A stretch of 32,535 bases of DNA from Clostridiales bacterium. GTDB lineage: Bacteria > Bacillota > Clostridia > Oscillospirales > Oscillospiraceae. The stretch lies in the NCBI GenBank assembly GCA_004558115.1, contig SFDT01000021.1, positions 1-32,535 of the forward strand, written 5' to 3'. Below are positions 14,470-24,567 of the stretch, piece after piece (the first letter of the stretch is position 1; each line of letters begins with the position of its first letter). Both the position numbers and the translations under genes were made by a program. The notes under the pieces were generated by a model, which did no database searches, was not told the DNA's origin, and was given only the letters and a program-made list of their open reading frames with translations.

Positions 14470-14940
14470 TTAAAACAGGTGGATGAGGCCCATGGTCACC
14501 GTCAGGGTGACGGCGGCGGCGATGACCAGGCCCACCAGAATAGCCGGCAGGGCGCTGCGCATCCGGATGTCCAGCACCGAGGCCACCAGCGCCCCCGTCC
14601 AGGCGCCGGTGCCCGGCAGGGGAATGCCCACCAGGACCACCAGACCAATGAGGCGGTATTTCCGCACCAGGCGGCCCTTGAGATGGGCCCGCCGTTCCAG
14701 CCAAACGATTTTGGGACCGAAAAAGGCCGTGCCCCGCAGCCAGTCCGCCACCCGGCGGAACAGCAGCATCACGAAGGGCACCGGCAGAAGGTTGCCCAAA
14801 ACAGCAGCGGCGCAGGCCGCGGCGGGGGGCAGGCCCGCGGCCACGCCCACGGGGATGGCGCCCCGCAGCTCCAGCACCGGCACCATGGCCGTGCCGAAGG
14901 TCAGCAGTAATTTTCCAAATACAGTTTCCAAAAAGGGCAT
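14470..14940 (-). CDS. Sm_multidrug_ex family membrane protein (COG2426)
   Basis: A 156-residue membrane protein of the 'small multi-drug export' family. The two diagnostic motifs are present: ELRGAIPVGVAAGLPPAAA near residues 24-42, and GIPLPGTGAWTGALVAS near 105. About four to five hydrophobic segments are visible. Despite the family name, export activity is poorly established. The ATG at 14940 has GGAGG five bases before it and is preferred over a TTG at 14952, which overlaps that site. It converges on the 65-residue gene, sharing its terminator. Confidence 0.88.
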   Translation of the reverse strand: MPFLETVFGKLLLTFGTAMVPVLELRGAIPVGVAAGLPPAAACAAAVLGNLLPVPFVMLLFRRVADWLRGTAFFGPKIVWLERRAHLKGRLVRKYRLIGLVVLVGIPLPGTGAWTGALVASVLDIRMRSALPAILVGLVIAAAVTLTVTMGLIHLF

Positions 14941-14958
14941 CTTGTCCTCCAAACGAAC

Positions 14959-14990
14959 GTCACGGCCTCCGGCAGCCCGGAGACCGTGAC
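14959..14990 (-). terminator. Hairpin downstream of the ABC permease gene
   Basis: GTCACGG-C-CTCCGG, loop CAGC, CCGGAG-A-CCGTGAC forms a 14-bp stem with one mismatch. It follows the permease stop at 15006, but on the minus strand only GTTCGTTTGG comes after it, so termination strength is uncertain. Confidence 0.55.
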
Positions 14991-15005
14991 AGCGTTATGG
15001 CTAGT

Positions 15006-15836
15006 TTACTCCAGGTTCAGGCGCTTTTTCAAGAACCAAGTTGTTAAGAAATAATAAACCGCGCCGTAGAGCACCTCGCCCAGGAGGACGATCAGCATCA
15101 TCAGCTGGGTGGCGGCGGTACCGGAGAGGTTCCAGCTGTCCGTCCAGGCCATCAGCAGGTGGTGGAGCCAGCTCTCGTCCAGCAGGGCGAACAGGCTGCC
15201 CGCCAGGAGCTGCGTGGCGAACTGGAGCGCAAAGAACCACAGCACGGACCAGGCCATTTTGTGGTTGGGGAAGCTGTGGCCAATGGCCAAAGAGGCGTAA
15301 AACTGCAAACACATGACGCAGCAGCCCACAAAGCAGATGAGCAGGAACTCCAGAATAATCACGGTGCCGTTGATGGCGTAGTAGGCGTTGAGGTACTGGG
15401 AGATCTCCCGGAACAGCTCCCGGAAGCCCTGGACCAGTTCCTGGACGAAGCCCACGTCAAAGGCCACGATGCAGGCCGCCAGGCACACGACCACGACGGT
15501 CAGGGCGAACCAGACGGCGGAGACGATGAGCTTGCTCCAAATGTGCTGGTGGACGGAGACCGGCAGGGTCATCATCACATAGCCCTCGTCCTGAAGGAGG
15601 TTTTTGTAAAACCGCTGGACCATGAGCACCACGCTCATGACGCACACGCCGAAGATGGCGACGGCAAAGGCCATCACCAGCAGGCTCCCCAGGACATCCA
15701 GCACCTTGTAGCGGGTGTCCAGCATCCCACGGACGGAGAAGTTGGCGCCCACGGAGGTCACCAGCAAAGCGAGAAACAACGGCAGCATGACGCGGCCCGT
15801 GGCACGGAACTCGTGCTTGATGAGCTTTCTCAGCAT
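15006..15836 (-). CDS. ABC-2 type transporter permease, YtrC/D-like
   Basis: A 276-residue membrane protein with six or more hydrophobic segments. The N-terminus MLRKLIKHEFRATGRVMLPL is typical of ABC-2 permeases that work with a YtrB-type ATPase. A large loop with KNLLQDEGYVMMTLPVSVHQ matches the 'EGY..TLPV' segment common in such clostridial permeases. Its ATG overlaps the ATPase stop by seven bases, and GGGAGGTG precedes it, so expression is coupled. The GntR regulator, ATPase and permease form one operon. The substrate is unknown; related systems respond to cell-wall-active antibiotics. Confidence 0.88.
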   Translation of the reverse strand: MLRKLIKHEFRATGRVMLPLFLALLVTSVGANFSVRGMLDTRYKVLDVLGSLLVMAFAVAIFGVCVMSVVLMVQRFYKNLLQDEGYVMMTLPVSVHQHIWSKLIVSAVWFALTVVVVCLAACIVAFDVGFVQELVQGFRELFREISQYLNAYYAINGTVIILEFLLICFVGCCVMCLQFYASLAIGHSFPNHKMAWSVLWFFALQFATQLLAGSLFALLDESWLHHLLMAWTDSWNLSGTAATQLMMLIVLLGEVLYGAVYYFLTTWFLKKRLNLE

Positions 15837-16525
15837 TTGAACACCTCCCGGAACAGCGCGTCCACGCTCATGCCCTTTTCCTCCCGGATCTGGTCCACGG
15901 AGGCCTGGAGCATGATGCGGCCCTGGTTGATGAACACCACGTCGTCCAGCACCTTTTCCACATCGGCGATGAGGTGGGTGGAAATGACCACCGCCGCGTC
16001 GGGATTGTAGTTGCCGATGATGGTGGAGAGGATGTAGTCCCGGGTGGCGGGGTCCACGCCGCCGATGGGCTCATCCAGCAAATATAGCTTGGCCGCCCGG
16101 CTCATGACCATGATGAGCTGCACCTTTTCCCGGGTGCCCTTGCTCATCTGCTTGATGCGCTGCTTGGGCGGGATATTCAGGTGGGCCAGCATCTCCTCCG
16201 CCGCGTCCCGGCGGAAATCGGCGTAAAAGTCCTGGTAAAAGTCCAGCAGCTGGGTGACGGACATCCAGGTGGGGATGGCGGTGCGCTCCGGCAGGTAGCT
16301 GACGCAGGCGTGGCTCTCCTTCCCCGGCACCAGGCCGCAGATGCGGATCTCGCCCTCGCTGGGGGTCAGCAGGCCGTTGGCCAGCTTGATGAGGGTGGTC
16401 TTGCCGCTGCCGTTGGGGCCCAGCAGGCCCACGATGCGGCCCGGCTCAATGGTGATATCCACCTGGTCCAGGGCCTGGGTGCCGCCGAACCGCTTGCTCA
16501 GGCCCTTACATGTCAAAATCGCCAT
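15830..16525 (-). CDS. ABC transporter ATP-binding protein, YtrB-like
   Basis: A 231-residue ATPase. Walker A is GPNGSGKTT at residues 36-44. The signature region is the degenerate MSKGTREKVQL, common in ABC-2 drug/peptide exporters. Walker B is LYLLDEPIGGVDPATR, and the switch His lies in VVISTHLIADVE. Its start overlaps the end of the GntR gene by 20 bases and its end overlaps the permease, so the three are made together. It energises the adjacent permease at the membrane. Confidence 0.93.
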   Translation of the reverse strand: MAILTCKGLSKRFGGTQALDQVDITIEPGRIVGLLGPNGSGKTTLIKLANGLLTPSEGEIRICGLVPGKESHACVSYLPERTAIPTWMSVTQLLDFYQDFYADFRRDAAEEMLAHLNIPPKQRIKQMSKGTREKVQLIMVMSRAAKLYLLDEPIGGVDPATRDYILSTIIGNYNPDAAVVISTHLIADVEKVLDDVVFINQGRIMLQASVDQIREEKGMSVDALFREVFKC

Positions 16526-16898
16526 GGGTGGTCTCCTCCTTCTCGTTCTCCTGCCGCAGCAGGTTCAAAATATCTTCCTTTCCATAGCCCAGGCGGCGCA
16601 TCGCCGCCAGAAACGTCTGGATATGGCCTTCCGCCAGGCCCCGTTTCGCCGCTTCGATCATGGTCTGATCCTCCGTCACAAATCTGCCGGCGGTCCGCTG
16701 GCTGTACACCAGCCCGTCCCGCTCCAGCTCCGTCAATGCCCGCTGCATGGTATTGGGATTCACCCCGGCCTCCGTGGCCAGGTCCCGCACCGAGGGCAGC
16801 CGCTCCCCCGGCGGAAAGGCGCCGGAGACGATGCCCACCTTGATCTGGGCAATGAGCTGGGCATAGATGGGCGCGTCATTGGAAAACTGCCACTTCAA
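16506..16898 (-). CDS. GntR family transcriptional regulator, YtrA subfamily
   Basis: A 130-residue repressor-type protein. The winged helix lies at about residues 10-76 (APIYAQLIAQIKVGIVSGAF, then ERLPSVRDLATEAGVNPNTM). The short C-terminal helical dimerisation region defines the YtrA group, not the larger ligand-binding GntR proteins. The start is a TTG at 16898, with AGGAGGTG five bases before it; no ATG is available there. It heads the ABC operon, and a perfect inverted repeat at 16924-16945 overlaps its promoter, so autoregulation is likely. Related proteins respond to cell-wall antibiotics; the inducer here is unknown. Confidence 0.92.
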   Translation of the reverse strand: MKWQFSNDAPIYAQLIAQIKVGIVSGAFPPGERLPSVRDLATEAGVNPNTMQRALTELERDGLVYSQRTAGRFVTEDQTMIEAAKRGLAEGHIQTFLAAMRRLGYGKEDILNLLRQENEKEETTHGDFDM

Positions 16899-16923
16899 GA
16901 AAGCACCTCCTCGTTTTGTGCTG

Positions 16924-16945
16924 TTGTATTAAGCAATTAATACAA
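16924..16945. promoter_or_regulatory. YtrA-type operator
   Basis: A perfect inverted repeat, TTGTATTAA, 4 bases, TTAATACAA, lies 26 bases before the GntR start. It overlaps the -10 region of the promoter, as expected for an autorepressor site. Confidence 0.75.
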
Positions 16946-16969
16946 TAACACAATCGCCGGATTTGTCAA
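16942..16969 (-). promoter_or_regulatory. Promoter of the GntR-ABC operon
   Basis: Minus-strand TTGACA (16969-16964), a 16-base spacer and TATTGT (16947-16942). The -10 element overlaps the inverted repeat. Confidence 0.7.
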
Positions 16970-16989
16970 TAGCGTTTTGCAAAAAAATT

Positions 16990-17013
16990 TCCGCACCCCG
17001 GAAGGGGTGCGGA
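16990..17013 (-). terminator. Terminator of the 54-residue protein gene
   Basis: A perfect 10-bp stem TCCGCACCCC / GGGGTGCGGA with a 4-base loop is followed on the minus strand by AATTTTTTT. Confidence 0.85.
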
Positions 17014-17019
17014 TCAGGC

Positions 17020-17184
17020 TTATTCCTCATGTTCCGGCATGGCGTCCACGATCCGCTCCTCAGCGGTCTGCTGGGCGGAGATCAGCAGCTGTCTGGCGCC
17101 GGCGGCATCGCCCCGCTCCAGCAGGTCCACGGCGTCCGCCAAGGCGGCAAACAGGTAAAAATACAGCTCTCGATAAATGGGCAT
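17020..17184 (-). CDS. Hypothetical 54-residue protein, phage-type small protein
   Basis: A small acidic helical protein beginning MPIYRELYFYLFAALADAVD. It continues with LLERGDAAGARQLLISAQQT and ends AEERIVDAMPEHEE. The pattern 'aromatic N-terminus, A.ADA...LE.GD...A...L..AQ..AEE' resembles short proteins often found near Cro/cI-type regulators in Firmicute prophages and conjugative elements. That comparison is from memory and needs a search. GAGGTG lies five bases before the ATG, and a strong terminator follows directly. It is divergent from two XRE genes, with three TCTGCCA half-sites between. Confidence 0.8.
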   Translation of the reverse strand: MPIYRELYFYLFAALADAVDLLERGDAAGARQLLISAQQTAEERIVDAMPEHEE

Positions 17185-17202
17185 AAGCTCACCTCAAAAT
17201 TA

Positions 17203-17247
17203 TTATGCCATAAATTCTGCCAAAAGTAAATGGCAGATTTTCTGCCA
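17203..17247. promoter_or_regulatory. Operator array between the mini-gene and the XRE pair
   Basis: Three copies of a 7-base half-site occur: TCTGCCA (17216-17222), its inverse TGGCAGA (17231-17237), and TCTGCCA (17241-17247). A small palindrome TTATG-C-CATAA lies at 17203-17213. A minus-strand promoter TTTACT-N17-CATAAT (17230 to 17203) overlaps them. This is the layout expected for repressor binding by one of the XRE proteins. Confidence 0.7.
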
Positions 17248-17273
17248 CATTATGATTGTGATGAGGTGATGAT

Positions 17274-17498
17274 ATGCAATTAGACCGTATCCGCGCATTG
17301 CGCGAAGACAAGGACTGGTCCCAGCAGAAGCTGGCGGATATGCTGCATATCAATCGCCGGACCTATTCCGCCTACGAGACAGGCGTCAATTCCATTCCGC
17401 TGGATATCTTGGCATCACTTGCCCGCATCTACGGCACCAGCACCGATTACCTGTTGGGGCTGACAGATGTGGATGCCCCCTATCCGCCGAAAAAATAA
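17274..17498 (+). CDS. XRE-family regulator, first of a tandem pair
   Basis: A 74-residue helix-turn-helix protein: MQLDRIRALREDKDWSQQKL, then ADMLHINRRTYSAYETGVNS, with the hydrophobic LDILASLARIYGTSTDYLLG that closes the fold. It is essentially one DNA-binding domain with the tail TDVDAPYPPKK. GAGGTG lies before the ATG. Thirteen bases separate it from a second similar gene. The last 23 bases including the stop (17476-17498) are identical to the last 23 of that gene (17711-17733), so the pair arose by tandem duplication. It probably binds the TCTGCCA sites upstream (inference). Confidence 0.9.
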   Translation: MQLDRIRALREDKDWSQQKLADMLHINRRTYSAYETGVNSIPLDILASLARIYGTSTDYLLGLTDVDAPYPPKK

Positions 17499-17511
17499 TT
17501 GAGGAGCAACT

Positions 17512-17733
17512 ATGTACCACCGGATTCGGGACCTGCGGGAGGATGCGGATCTGACCCAGGCGCAGGTCGGCACCGCCGTCGGTGTCTCCCAACGGACATA
17601 CGCATATTATGAAAGCGGCCAGCGGATGCTGCCGCCGCAGATTTTGTGCGCTCTCGCGGATTTTTACCATGTCAGCGTTGACTACCTTTTGGAGCGCACA
17701 GATATCAAATCCCCCTATCCGCCGAAAAAATAA
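17512..17733 (+). CDS. XRE-family regulator, second of a tandem pair
   Basis: A 73-residue helix-turn-helix protein (MYHRIRDLREDADLTQAQVG, VSQRTYAYYESGQRMLP, ILCALADFYHVSVDYLLERT). It is a divergent paralogue of the preceding protein, and both end in a TD....YPPKK tail. GAGGAG precedes the ATG by six bases. The recognition helix differs (GVSQRTYAYYES against HINRRTYSAYET), so the two may read related but not identical sites. The stop codon lies inside the terminator hairpin. Confidence 0.9.
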   Translation: MYHRIRDLREDADLTQAQVGTAVGVSQRTYAYYESGQRMLPPQILCALADFYHVSVDYLLERTDIKSPYPPKK

Positions 17734-17760
17734 GACCGGCCTGTGGCCGGTCTTATTTTT
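17726..17760. terminator. Bidirectional terminator after the XRE pair
   Basis: A perfect 16-bp stem (A5 TAAGACCGGCC / GGCCGGTCTTA T5) with loop TGT. It serves the XRE operon and the convergent HAD gene. Confidence 0.92.
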
Positions 17761-17769
17761 ATTCCGTTT

Positions 17770-18615
17770 TCAGCCGTACCGCTTATCCAGAATGCCGATG
17801 ATATCCGCCAGGGCGTCGTGGGCGGCGTCGGAGACGATGGTGGCGCCGCTCTCACGCACCGCCGGGGCGCAGTTGGCGGGGGCGAAGCCCTCCGCCGCCA
17901 CCGCCAGCATGGAGAGGTCGTTGGACTCGTCCCCGGCGCAGTAGATATGCGCCCGGCCGATGCCCAGCCGCTCCGCCAGCCGCAGCACCATGGCGCCCTT
18001 GTTGGCCCCCAGGGCCGTCATCTCCAGCAGCGTGGGGTCGGAAAAGATAAGCTCATACTCTCCCGCCCAGCCCTGGGCGGTGAACCAGTCCCGGATGGTC
18101 TCCAGCTCCCCGTGCTCCCCCTCGAACATGAGCTTGCCCAGGGGCACCGGCACCGCCATCAGGGAGGGCGCCTCCGTGACGCCCACGTGGGTGATGTGCT
18201 CGTGGTGGCGGGTGATGTCGTTGGGGTGGACGGCGTGGATGACATTTCCGATGTGGTAGGCCTCCACCGCCACCGCCGGGTGGGCGTCCAGCATGACCTG
18301 GGCCCGGCGGCAGGCCTCCCGGTCCAGCATGTTGGTCTCCAGGTACTCCCCGGTCCGGAAATCATACAGGGCCGCGCCGTTGCACAGCACGGCGGGGACG
18401 TTCATGGGCACGCCGTCCACCAGCCGCTGGAAGGAGGCCAGGGCCCGGCCGGTGGCCACGGTGAAGGCGCCGCCGTTTCCCATGAAGTAGTCCAGGGCCT
18501 CCAGCGTCCTGGCGGAGGGCGCGGGCATATCCCCTCCGCCCCGGAAGGAGGATGCGGTGTCCACGATGGTATTGTCAAAATCGCTGGCCAGCAGTACGCC
18601 GGTGAATTTTCCCAT
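17770..18615 (-). CDS. HAD family hydrolase, Cof-type (HAD-IIB)
   Basis: A 281-residue phosphatase-like protein. Motif I is SDFDNTIVDT, with nucleophile Asp12 and Asp14. Motif II lies in FTVATGRALASF. Motif III is the Lys in GANKGAMVLRLAERLGIG, and motif IV is CAGDESNDLSML. The middle region (about 85-200) is the C2-type cap of Cof proteins. These usually dephosphorylate sugar phosphates or cofactors such as FMN and PLP; the substrate here is unknown. AAGGAG lies about eight bases before the ATG. The gene stands downstream of holB-ricT, separated by an imperfect hairpin, so it may be partly co-transcribed with them. Confidence 0.92.
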   Translation of the reverse strand: MGKFTGVLLASDFDNTIVDTASSFRGGGDMPAPSARTLEALDYFMGNGGAFTVATGRALASFQRLVDGVPMNVPAVLCNGAALYDFRTGEYLETNMLDREACRRAQVMLDAHPAVAVEAYHIGNVIHAVHPNDITRHHEHITHVGVTEAPSLMAVPVPLGKLMFEGEHGELETIRDWFTAQGWAGEYELIFSDPTLLEMTALGANKGAMVLRLAERLGIGRAHIYCAGDESNDLSMLAVAAEGFAPANCAPAVRESGATIVSDAAHDALADIIGILDKRYG

Positions 18616-18643
18616 AGCTGTCTCTCCTTATTCTGATAAAGGA

Positions 18644-18670
18644 CCCGCCGCCCGCAAAGCGGACGGCGGG
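18644..18670 (-). terminator. Possible terminator after ricT
   Basis: CCCGCCGCCCGC, loop AAA, GCGGACGGCGGG forms a 12-bp stem with one mismatch. On the minus strand it is followed by TCCTTTATC, so termination may be incomplete. Confidence 0.55.
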
Positions 18671-18679
18671 CTGTTTGTT

Positions 18680-20011
18680 TTATTCGCTCTTGGGCGCGGA
18701 GCCGCCGCCCTCGCCGCCCTTGTTCCGGCGGCGTCCCCCCCGGTGATGGGGCCGGCGGCGGCGCTTGGCCTCGCCGCTCTCGCCGCCTTCGGCGGCTTCC
18801 GGCTTGGTCTGCTGGGGCTGCTTGGGCCCCTGGGCCTTGGACGGACGGGGCTTGCCGCCCTGGCCGCTCTTTTTCTCCTGGTTTTCCTTGGGGGAATTCT
18901 GCTTGCCGCCCTGCTTGGCGGGCTGGCGGCTCTCCTGCTTTTCTTGCTTTTCAGGCTGCTGGCCCTCCCCCGCGGGCTTGGCGCCGCTCTTGCGGCGGCC
19001 GCCCCGGTGGCGGCGGCGGGACTTGCCCTCGCCGGCTTCGGCGCCGCCGATCTTCTCCCGGACGGGCGCGTCCTCCAGCTGGGCGTCCATATAGAAGGGC
19101 GTGGTGAGGATGGGGGCGGCGAACTCCTCCTCTTCCTTCTCCTCCACGTAGCGGGCGGGCCGCTCCGGGATCTCGATGCCGTCCCGGCTGCCCTTGCCGT
19201 TGCGCAGCACACACACCTCGCAGTTGTGGTAGCACTTGAGGGGCTCGTTGGGGCCGGCGGTGTCCAGGCTCACCTTCATGGTCTCCCGCAGCAGGTCCAC
19301 GCTCTTGACATTGCCGGGACCGTCGGGGGTCTGGACGAAGGACTCCACCTTGGGCATCCGCTTGGCGGCGTCCTCATAGGCGTTCTGCTCGTACTTCAAG
19401 CAGCACATGAGGCGGCCGCAGGTGCCGGAGATCTTTGTGGGATTCAGGCTCAGGTTCTGGGTCTTGGCCATTTTGATGGACACGGGCAAAAACCCGTCCA
19501 AAAACTGGGAGCAGCAGAAGGGACGGCCGCAGATGCCCAGGCCGCCGATCATCTTGGCCTCGTCCCGGACGCCGATCTGCCGCAGCTCGATGCGGGCCCG
19601 GAACACGCTGGCCAGGTCCCGCACCAGCTCCCGGAAGTCCACCCGGCCGTCGGCGGTGAAGTAAAAGATGATCTTGTTGCCGTCAAAGCTGGCGGACACG
19701 TTCACCAGCTTCATCTCCAGGCCGTGGTCCGCGATCTTCTTCTCGCAGATGTCAAAGGCCTCGCTCTCTTTTTTCTTGTTGTACTCCACGGTGCGGCGGT
19801 CGTTTTCCGTGGCCATTCGCAGCATGGCGCACAGGGGGCTGACGATGGCGGAATCCTCCACCTCGTGGTTGCCCTCGGTGCAGGTGGCGAACTCCGGGCC
19901 CTGGGCGGTCTCCACGATCACCTGGTCTCCCATTTTCACCTGTGCCCCCTTGGGGTCAAAATAATAATTTTTGCAGCCGCCACGAAAGCGGACGCTGATC
20001 ACTTCTGTCAA
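18680..20011 (-). CDS. ricT: RicT/YaaT-like PSP1 protein with long basic C-terminal tail
   Basis: A 443-residue protein. Residues 1 to about 275 are a complete PSP1/RicT protein. In Bacillus subtilis RicT joins RicA and RicF in a complex with iron-sulfur clusters that acts in RNA maturation, competence and sporulation. Conserved cysteines 161, 166 and 167 (GICGRPFCC) and 198, 203 and 204 (GTCGRLMCC) are present. After residue 285 comes a tail of about 160 residues rich in Lys, Arg, Glu, Gln and Gly. It includes two basic RGG-like patches (SRRRHRGGRRKSG and KRRRRPHHRGGRRRNKGG). The start is a TTG at 20011 with GGAGGG upstream, overlapping the holB stop as TTGA. The tail is unusual against the roughly 275-residue Bacillus protein. 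Confidence 0.92.
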   Translation of the reverse strand: MTEVISVRFRGGCKNYYFDPKGAQVKMGDQVIVETAQGPEFATCTEGNHEVEDSAIVSPLCAMLRMATENDRRTVEYNKKKESEAFDICEKKIADHGLEMKLVNVSASFDGNKIIFYFTADGRVDFRELVRDLASVFRARIELRQIGVRDEAKMIGGLGICGRPFCCSQFLDGFLPVSIKMAKTQNLSLNPTKISGTCGRLMCCLKYEQNAYEDAAKRMPKVESFVQTPDGPGNVKSVDLLRETMKVSLDTAGPNEPLKCYHNCEVCVLRNGKGSRDGIEIPERPARYVEEKEEEEFAAPILTTPFYMDAQLEDAPVREKIGGAEAGEGKSRRRHRGGRRKSGAKPAGEGQQPEKQEKQESRQPAKQGGKQNSPKENQEKKSGQGGKPRPSKAQGPKQPQQTKPEAAEGGESGEAKRRRRPHHRGGRRRNKGGEGGGSAPKSE

Positions 20012-20871
20012 AGGATACCCTCCAATTCCACCGCGAGAGCCCCCAGAACGTGGCTGGCGCCCACGTTATAGGTGCATTCCCCGTGGTACTTCTGTAACAG
20101 TTCTATTGTGCGCATAATTTGTGTTTTTGTCAAGTTTTTCGCAAGAAAAGCGGCAATTTCTTCGTCTGATGCCTCCGGCCGGCACCCATAGGACAGCAGC
20201 AGCGCCGCCGCGCACACGGCCCGGCACCGCTCCAGCAGGGCCGACAGGTCCTCCCGGGTGGTCTTTTTCTTCTCCAGCCGCACCGCCAGCTCGCTGACGG
20301 CGCCCCGCCGGCCTTTTCCCAAAGCCCGGAGCAGAGCCTCCGCCGCCTCGGACAGCTCCCCGGCGTCCGTGTCCGCCGCCGGGCGGAGCTTCAGCTCCAC
20401 GCAGCGGGAGCGCAGGGTCTGAAGCACCACGGCGGCGTTTTCCGCGCAGAACAAAAACGCCGCGTAGGGCGGGCCCTCCTCCACAATCTTCAAAAGCACG
20501 TTCTGGTCCTGGTCTGTCAAAAGGGCGCAGTCCGGGAAAATATACACCTTCCGCTCCCCCTCGTTGGGGCGGATATAGGCGTCGGACCGGATCTGGCGCA
20601 CCACGTCCACGGAGATGTTTTTATGCTGGTCGTCCCGGACGGTGATGACATCCGGGTGGATGCCGGCAAGCACCTTCCGGCAGCCCTCGCACACGCCGCA
20701 GGGGCGGCCGCCCTCTCCCCGGCACTCCAGCGCGGCGGCGGCGTAGCGGGCCATGGCCGCCCGGTCTCCGCTGCCGGTGAACAGCAGGGCGTGGGACAGG
20801 GTGCGCCGGGTGGCGGCCTCCCGGACGCGGGCGGCGGCGGGGTCGTTTTCTGGCAGGCCAAAGGCGTTCAT
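20008..20871 (-). CDS. holB: DNA polymerase III subunit delta' (HolB)
   Basis: A 287-residue clamp-loader subunit. HALLFTGSGDRAAMARYAAA carries a degenerate P-loop (GSGDRA), as expected for the non-ATPase delta' subunit. Cys50, Cys58, Cys61 and Cys64 (CRGEGGRPCGVCEGC) form the zinc module. VYIFPDCALLTDQDQNVLLK and KIVEEGPPYAAFLF are family-typical. The ATG at 20871 has AAGGAG upstream. It is co-transcribed with ricT through a four-base overlap; holB next to ricT is the usual Firmicute order. Confidence 0.93.
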   Translation of the reverse strand: MNAFGLPENDPAAARVREAATRRTLSHALLFTGSGDRAAMARYAAAALECRGEGGRPCGVCEGCRKVLAGIHPDVITVRDDQHKNISVDVVRQIRSDAYIRPNEGERKVYIFPDCALLTDQDQNVLLKIVEEGPPYAAFLFCAENAAVVLQTLRSRCVELKLRPAADTDAGELSEAAEALLRALGKGRRGAVSELAVRLEKKKTTREDLSALLERCRAVCAAALLLSYGCRPEASDEEIAAFLAKNLTKTQIMRTIELLQKYHGECTYNVGASHVLGALAVELEGIL

Positions 20872-21051
20872 GGCGGGGCTCCTTCCTGTTTGCTGGAAAT
20901 TCCCTGTTATCCTATCACACTTCCCGGAAAAAGAAAAGCGGAGAAAACCGCCTGTTTTTCCAGGGCGCCGATTTTTCGGTTTTTGTGAAAAATAGCAATT
21001 TATTGAGCAGATTGTTTGAATTCCGGCAATTTTTCTTATGATATTTATGCA

Positions 21052-21080
21052 TTGTTTTCCAGAATTCTTCTTATTATAAT
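21052..21080 (+). promoter_or_regulatory. Promoter of ppdK
   Basis: TTGTTT (21052-21057), a 17-base spacer and a perfect TATAAT (21075-21080) lie in a strongly AT-rich stretch. RNA would start near 21087, leaving a leader of about 78 bases. Two small hairpins lie in that leader (AATCGT/ACGATT at 21099-21117 and CTGCC/GGCAG at 21127-21141). Confidence 0.78.
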
Positions 21081-21164
21081 AATATAGTCAATTTGGCTAA
21101 TCGTTTAACAGACGATTTTGACATATCTGCCGCATTGGCAGTTACAAAAAACGGAGGAATGAAA

Positions 21165-23792
<2,628 letters not shown>

Positions 23793-23811
23793 TCTCCCTT
23801 CCCCCGTTGTC

Positions 23812-23848
23812 AAAACAGGGTGTGCCGAACCGGCACACCCTGTTTTTT
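23812..23848 (+). terminator. Terminator of ppdK
   Basis: A perfect 16-bp stem (AAAACAGGGTGTGCCG / CGGCACACCCTGTTTT) with loop AAC is followed by further T residues. Confidence 0.93.
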
Positions 23849-23853
23849 CACAA

Positions 23854-23884
23854 AAAAGCCGCATGGCCTGGCCATGCGGCTTTT
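23854..23884. terminator. Second, bidirectional terminator between ppdK and the exporter gene
   Basis: A perfect 14-bp stem (AAAAGCCGCATGGC / GCCATGCGGCTTTT) with loop CTG has A-runs on one side and T-runs on the other. It lies directly after the ppdK terminator and just beyond the convergent gene ending at 23895. Confidence 0.9.
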
Positions 23885-23894
23885 GGTTTTCTCT

Positions 23895-24515
23895 TTACTC
23901 CGTGTCGCTGGAGCGGTCCTCCCAGCAATAGCTGAACCTGCTGTCCAGGCTCCACAGCTTTTCCAGCCACCGCTCCACCCGTTCCCGGGGGAAATATTTA
24001 TTGATGAACAGGGCCACCACAACGCCCACGCCGGTATCAAAAATACGGTTTAGGGCATAGCTGACGTAAGTCTCCGGCGGGGTATTGAACAGCAGGATGC
24101 ACAGCACCACGCCGCCGGGCTGCACACCGCCCACCCAGAAGATCTGGCACAGGACGATGAGCAAAATGGTTCCGATGAACACCAGCGGCACCAACAGCAG
24201 CGACCTGCCGCCCTCCGGATGGAAAATGAGATACACCCGGAACAGTCCCATGCCGATCACACCGCCGATGATGGTGCCGAACAGGCGGTTGCCGCCGTTG
24301 AGCTTGGAGTGCTCCATATTGGCGCCCAGTCCGAAAATGGCGCCGATACAGGCAAAGGCGGGGCTGCGGTCAAAAAAGAAATAGATCAGCGCGCAGATAG
24401 CCGCCGCCGTGGCCGTCTTAATGGTCCGCATACCGACCGTGGGCGGCCGGCGTTCCGGCTTGGGGGCGTTCGTCTCCGCCGCGGGCGGCGTGCTGGGGGT
24501 GGTGTTGGTCTCCAT
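23895..24515 (-). CDS. Aromatic acid exporter (ArAE/FUSC)-like membrane protein
   Basis: A 206-residue membrane protein. A polar, proline-rich N-terminus (METNTTPSTPPAAETNAPKP) is followed by VGMRTIKTATAAAICALIYF and SPAFACIGAIFGLGANMEHS. GNRLFGTIIGGVIGMGLFRV follows, the pattern of the ArAE_1/YgaE-type FUSC half-transporters, with about six helices. The C-terminus is a short cytoplasmic tail. ATG at 24515 is preferred, with GGGAG nine bases before it, over an upstream TTG at 24548. The substrate is unknown. An extended -10 promoter is at 24568-24576. Confidence 0.85.
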   Translation of the reverse strand: METNTTPSTPPAAETNAPKPERRPPTVGMRTIKTATAAAICALIYFFFDRSPAFACIGAIFGLGANMEHSKLNGGNRLFGTIIGGVIGMGLFRVYLIFHPEGGRSLLLVPLVFIGTILLIVLCQIFWVGGVQPGGVVLCILLFNTPPETYVSYALNRIFDTGVGVVVALFINKYFPRERVERWLEKLWSLDSRFSYCWEDRSSDTE

Positions 24516-24567
24516 GGCTGCTGTCTCCCAAACTGTATGATTTTGCAAAATCCCATTTGCATCAAAT

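Noticed and set aside
16906..17760. A complete prophage or integrative element around the XRE genes
   Set aside because: No integrase, excisionase, att repeats, replication or structural genes are present; only small regulators and mini-genes.
18557..20071. A 504-codon plus-strand frame opposite ricT with a hydrophobic, membrane-like product
   Set aside because: The Leu/Ala-rich look comes from reading the Lys/Glu/Arg-rich RicT tail backwards; RicT has clear conserved cysteine motifs.
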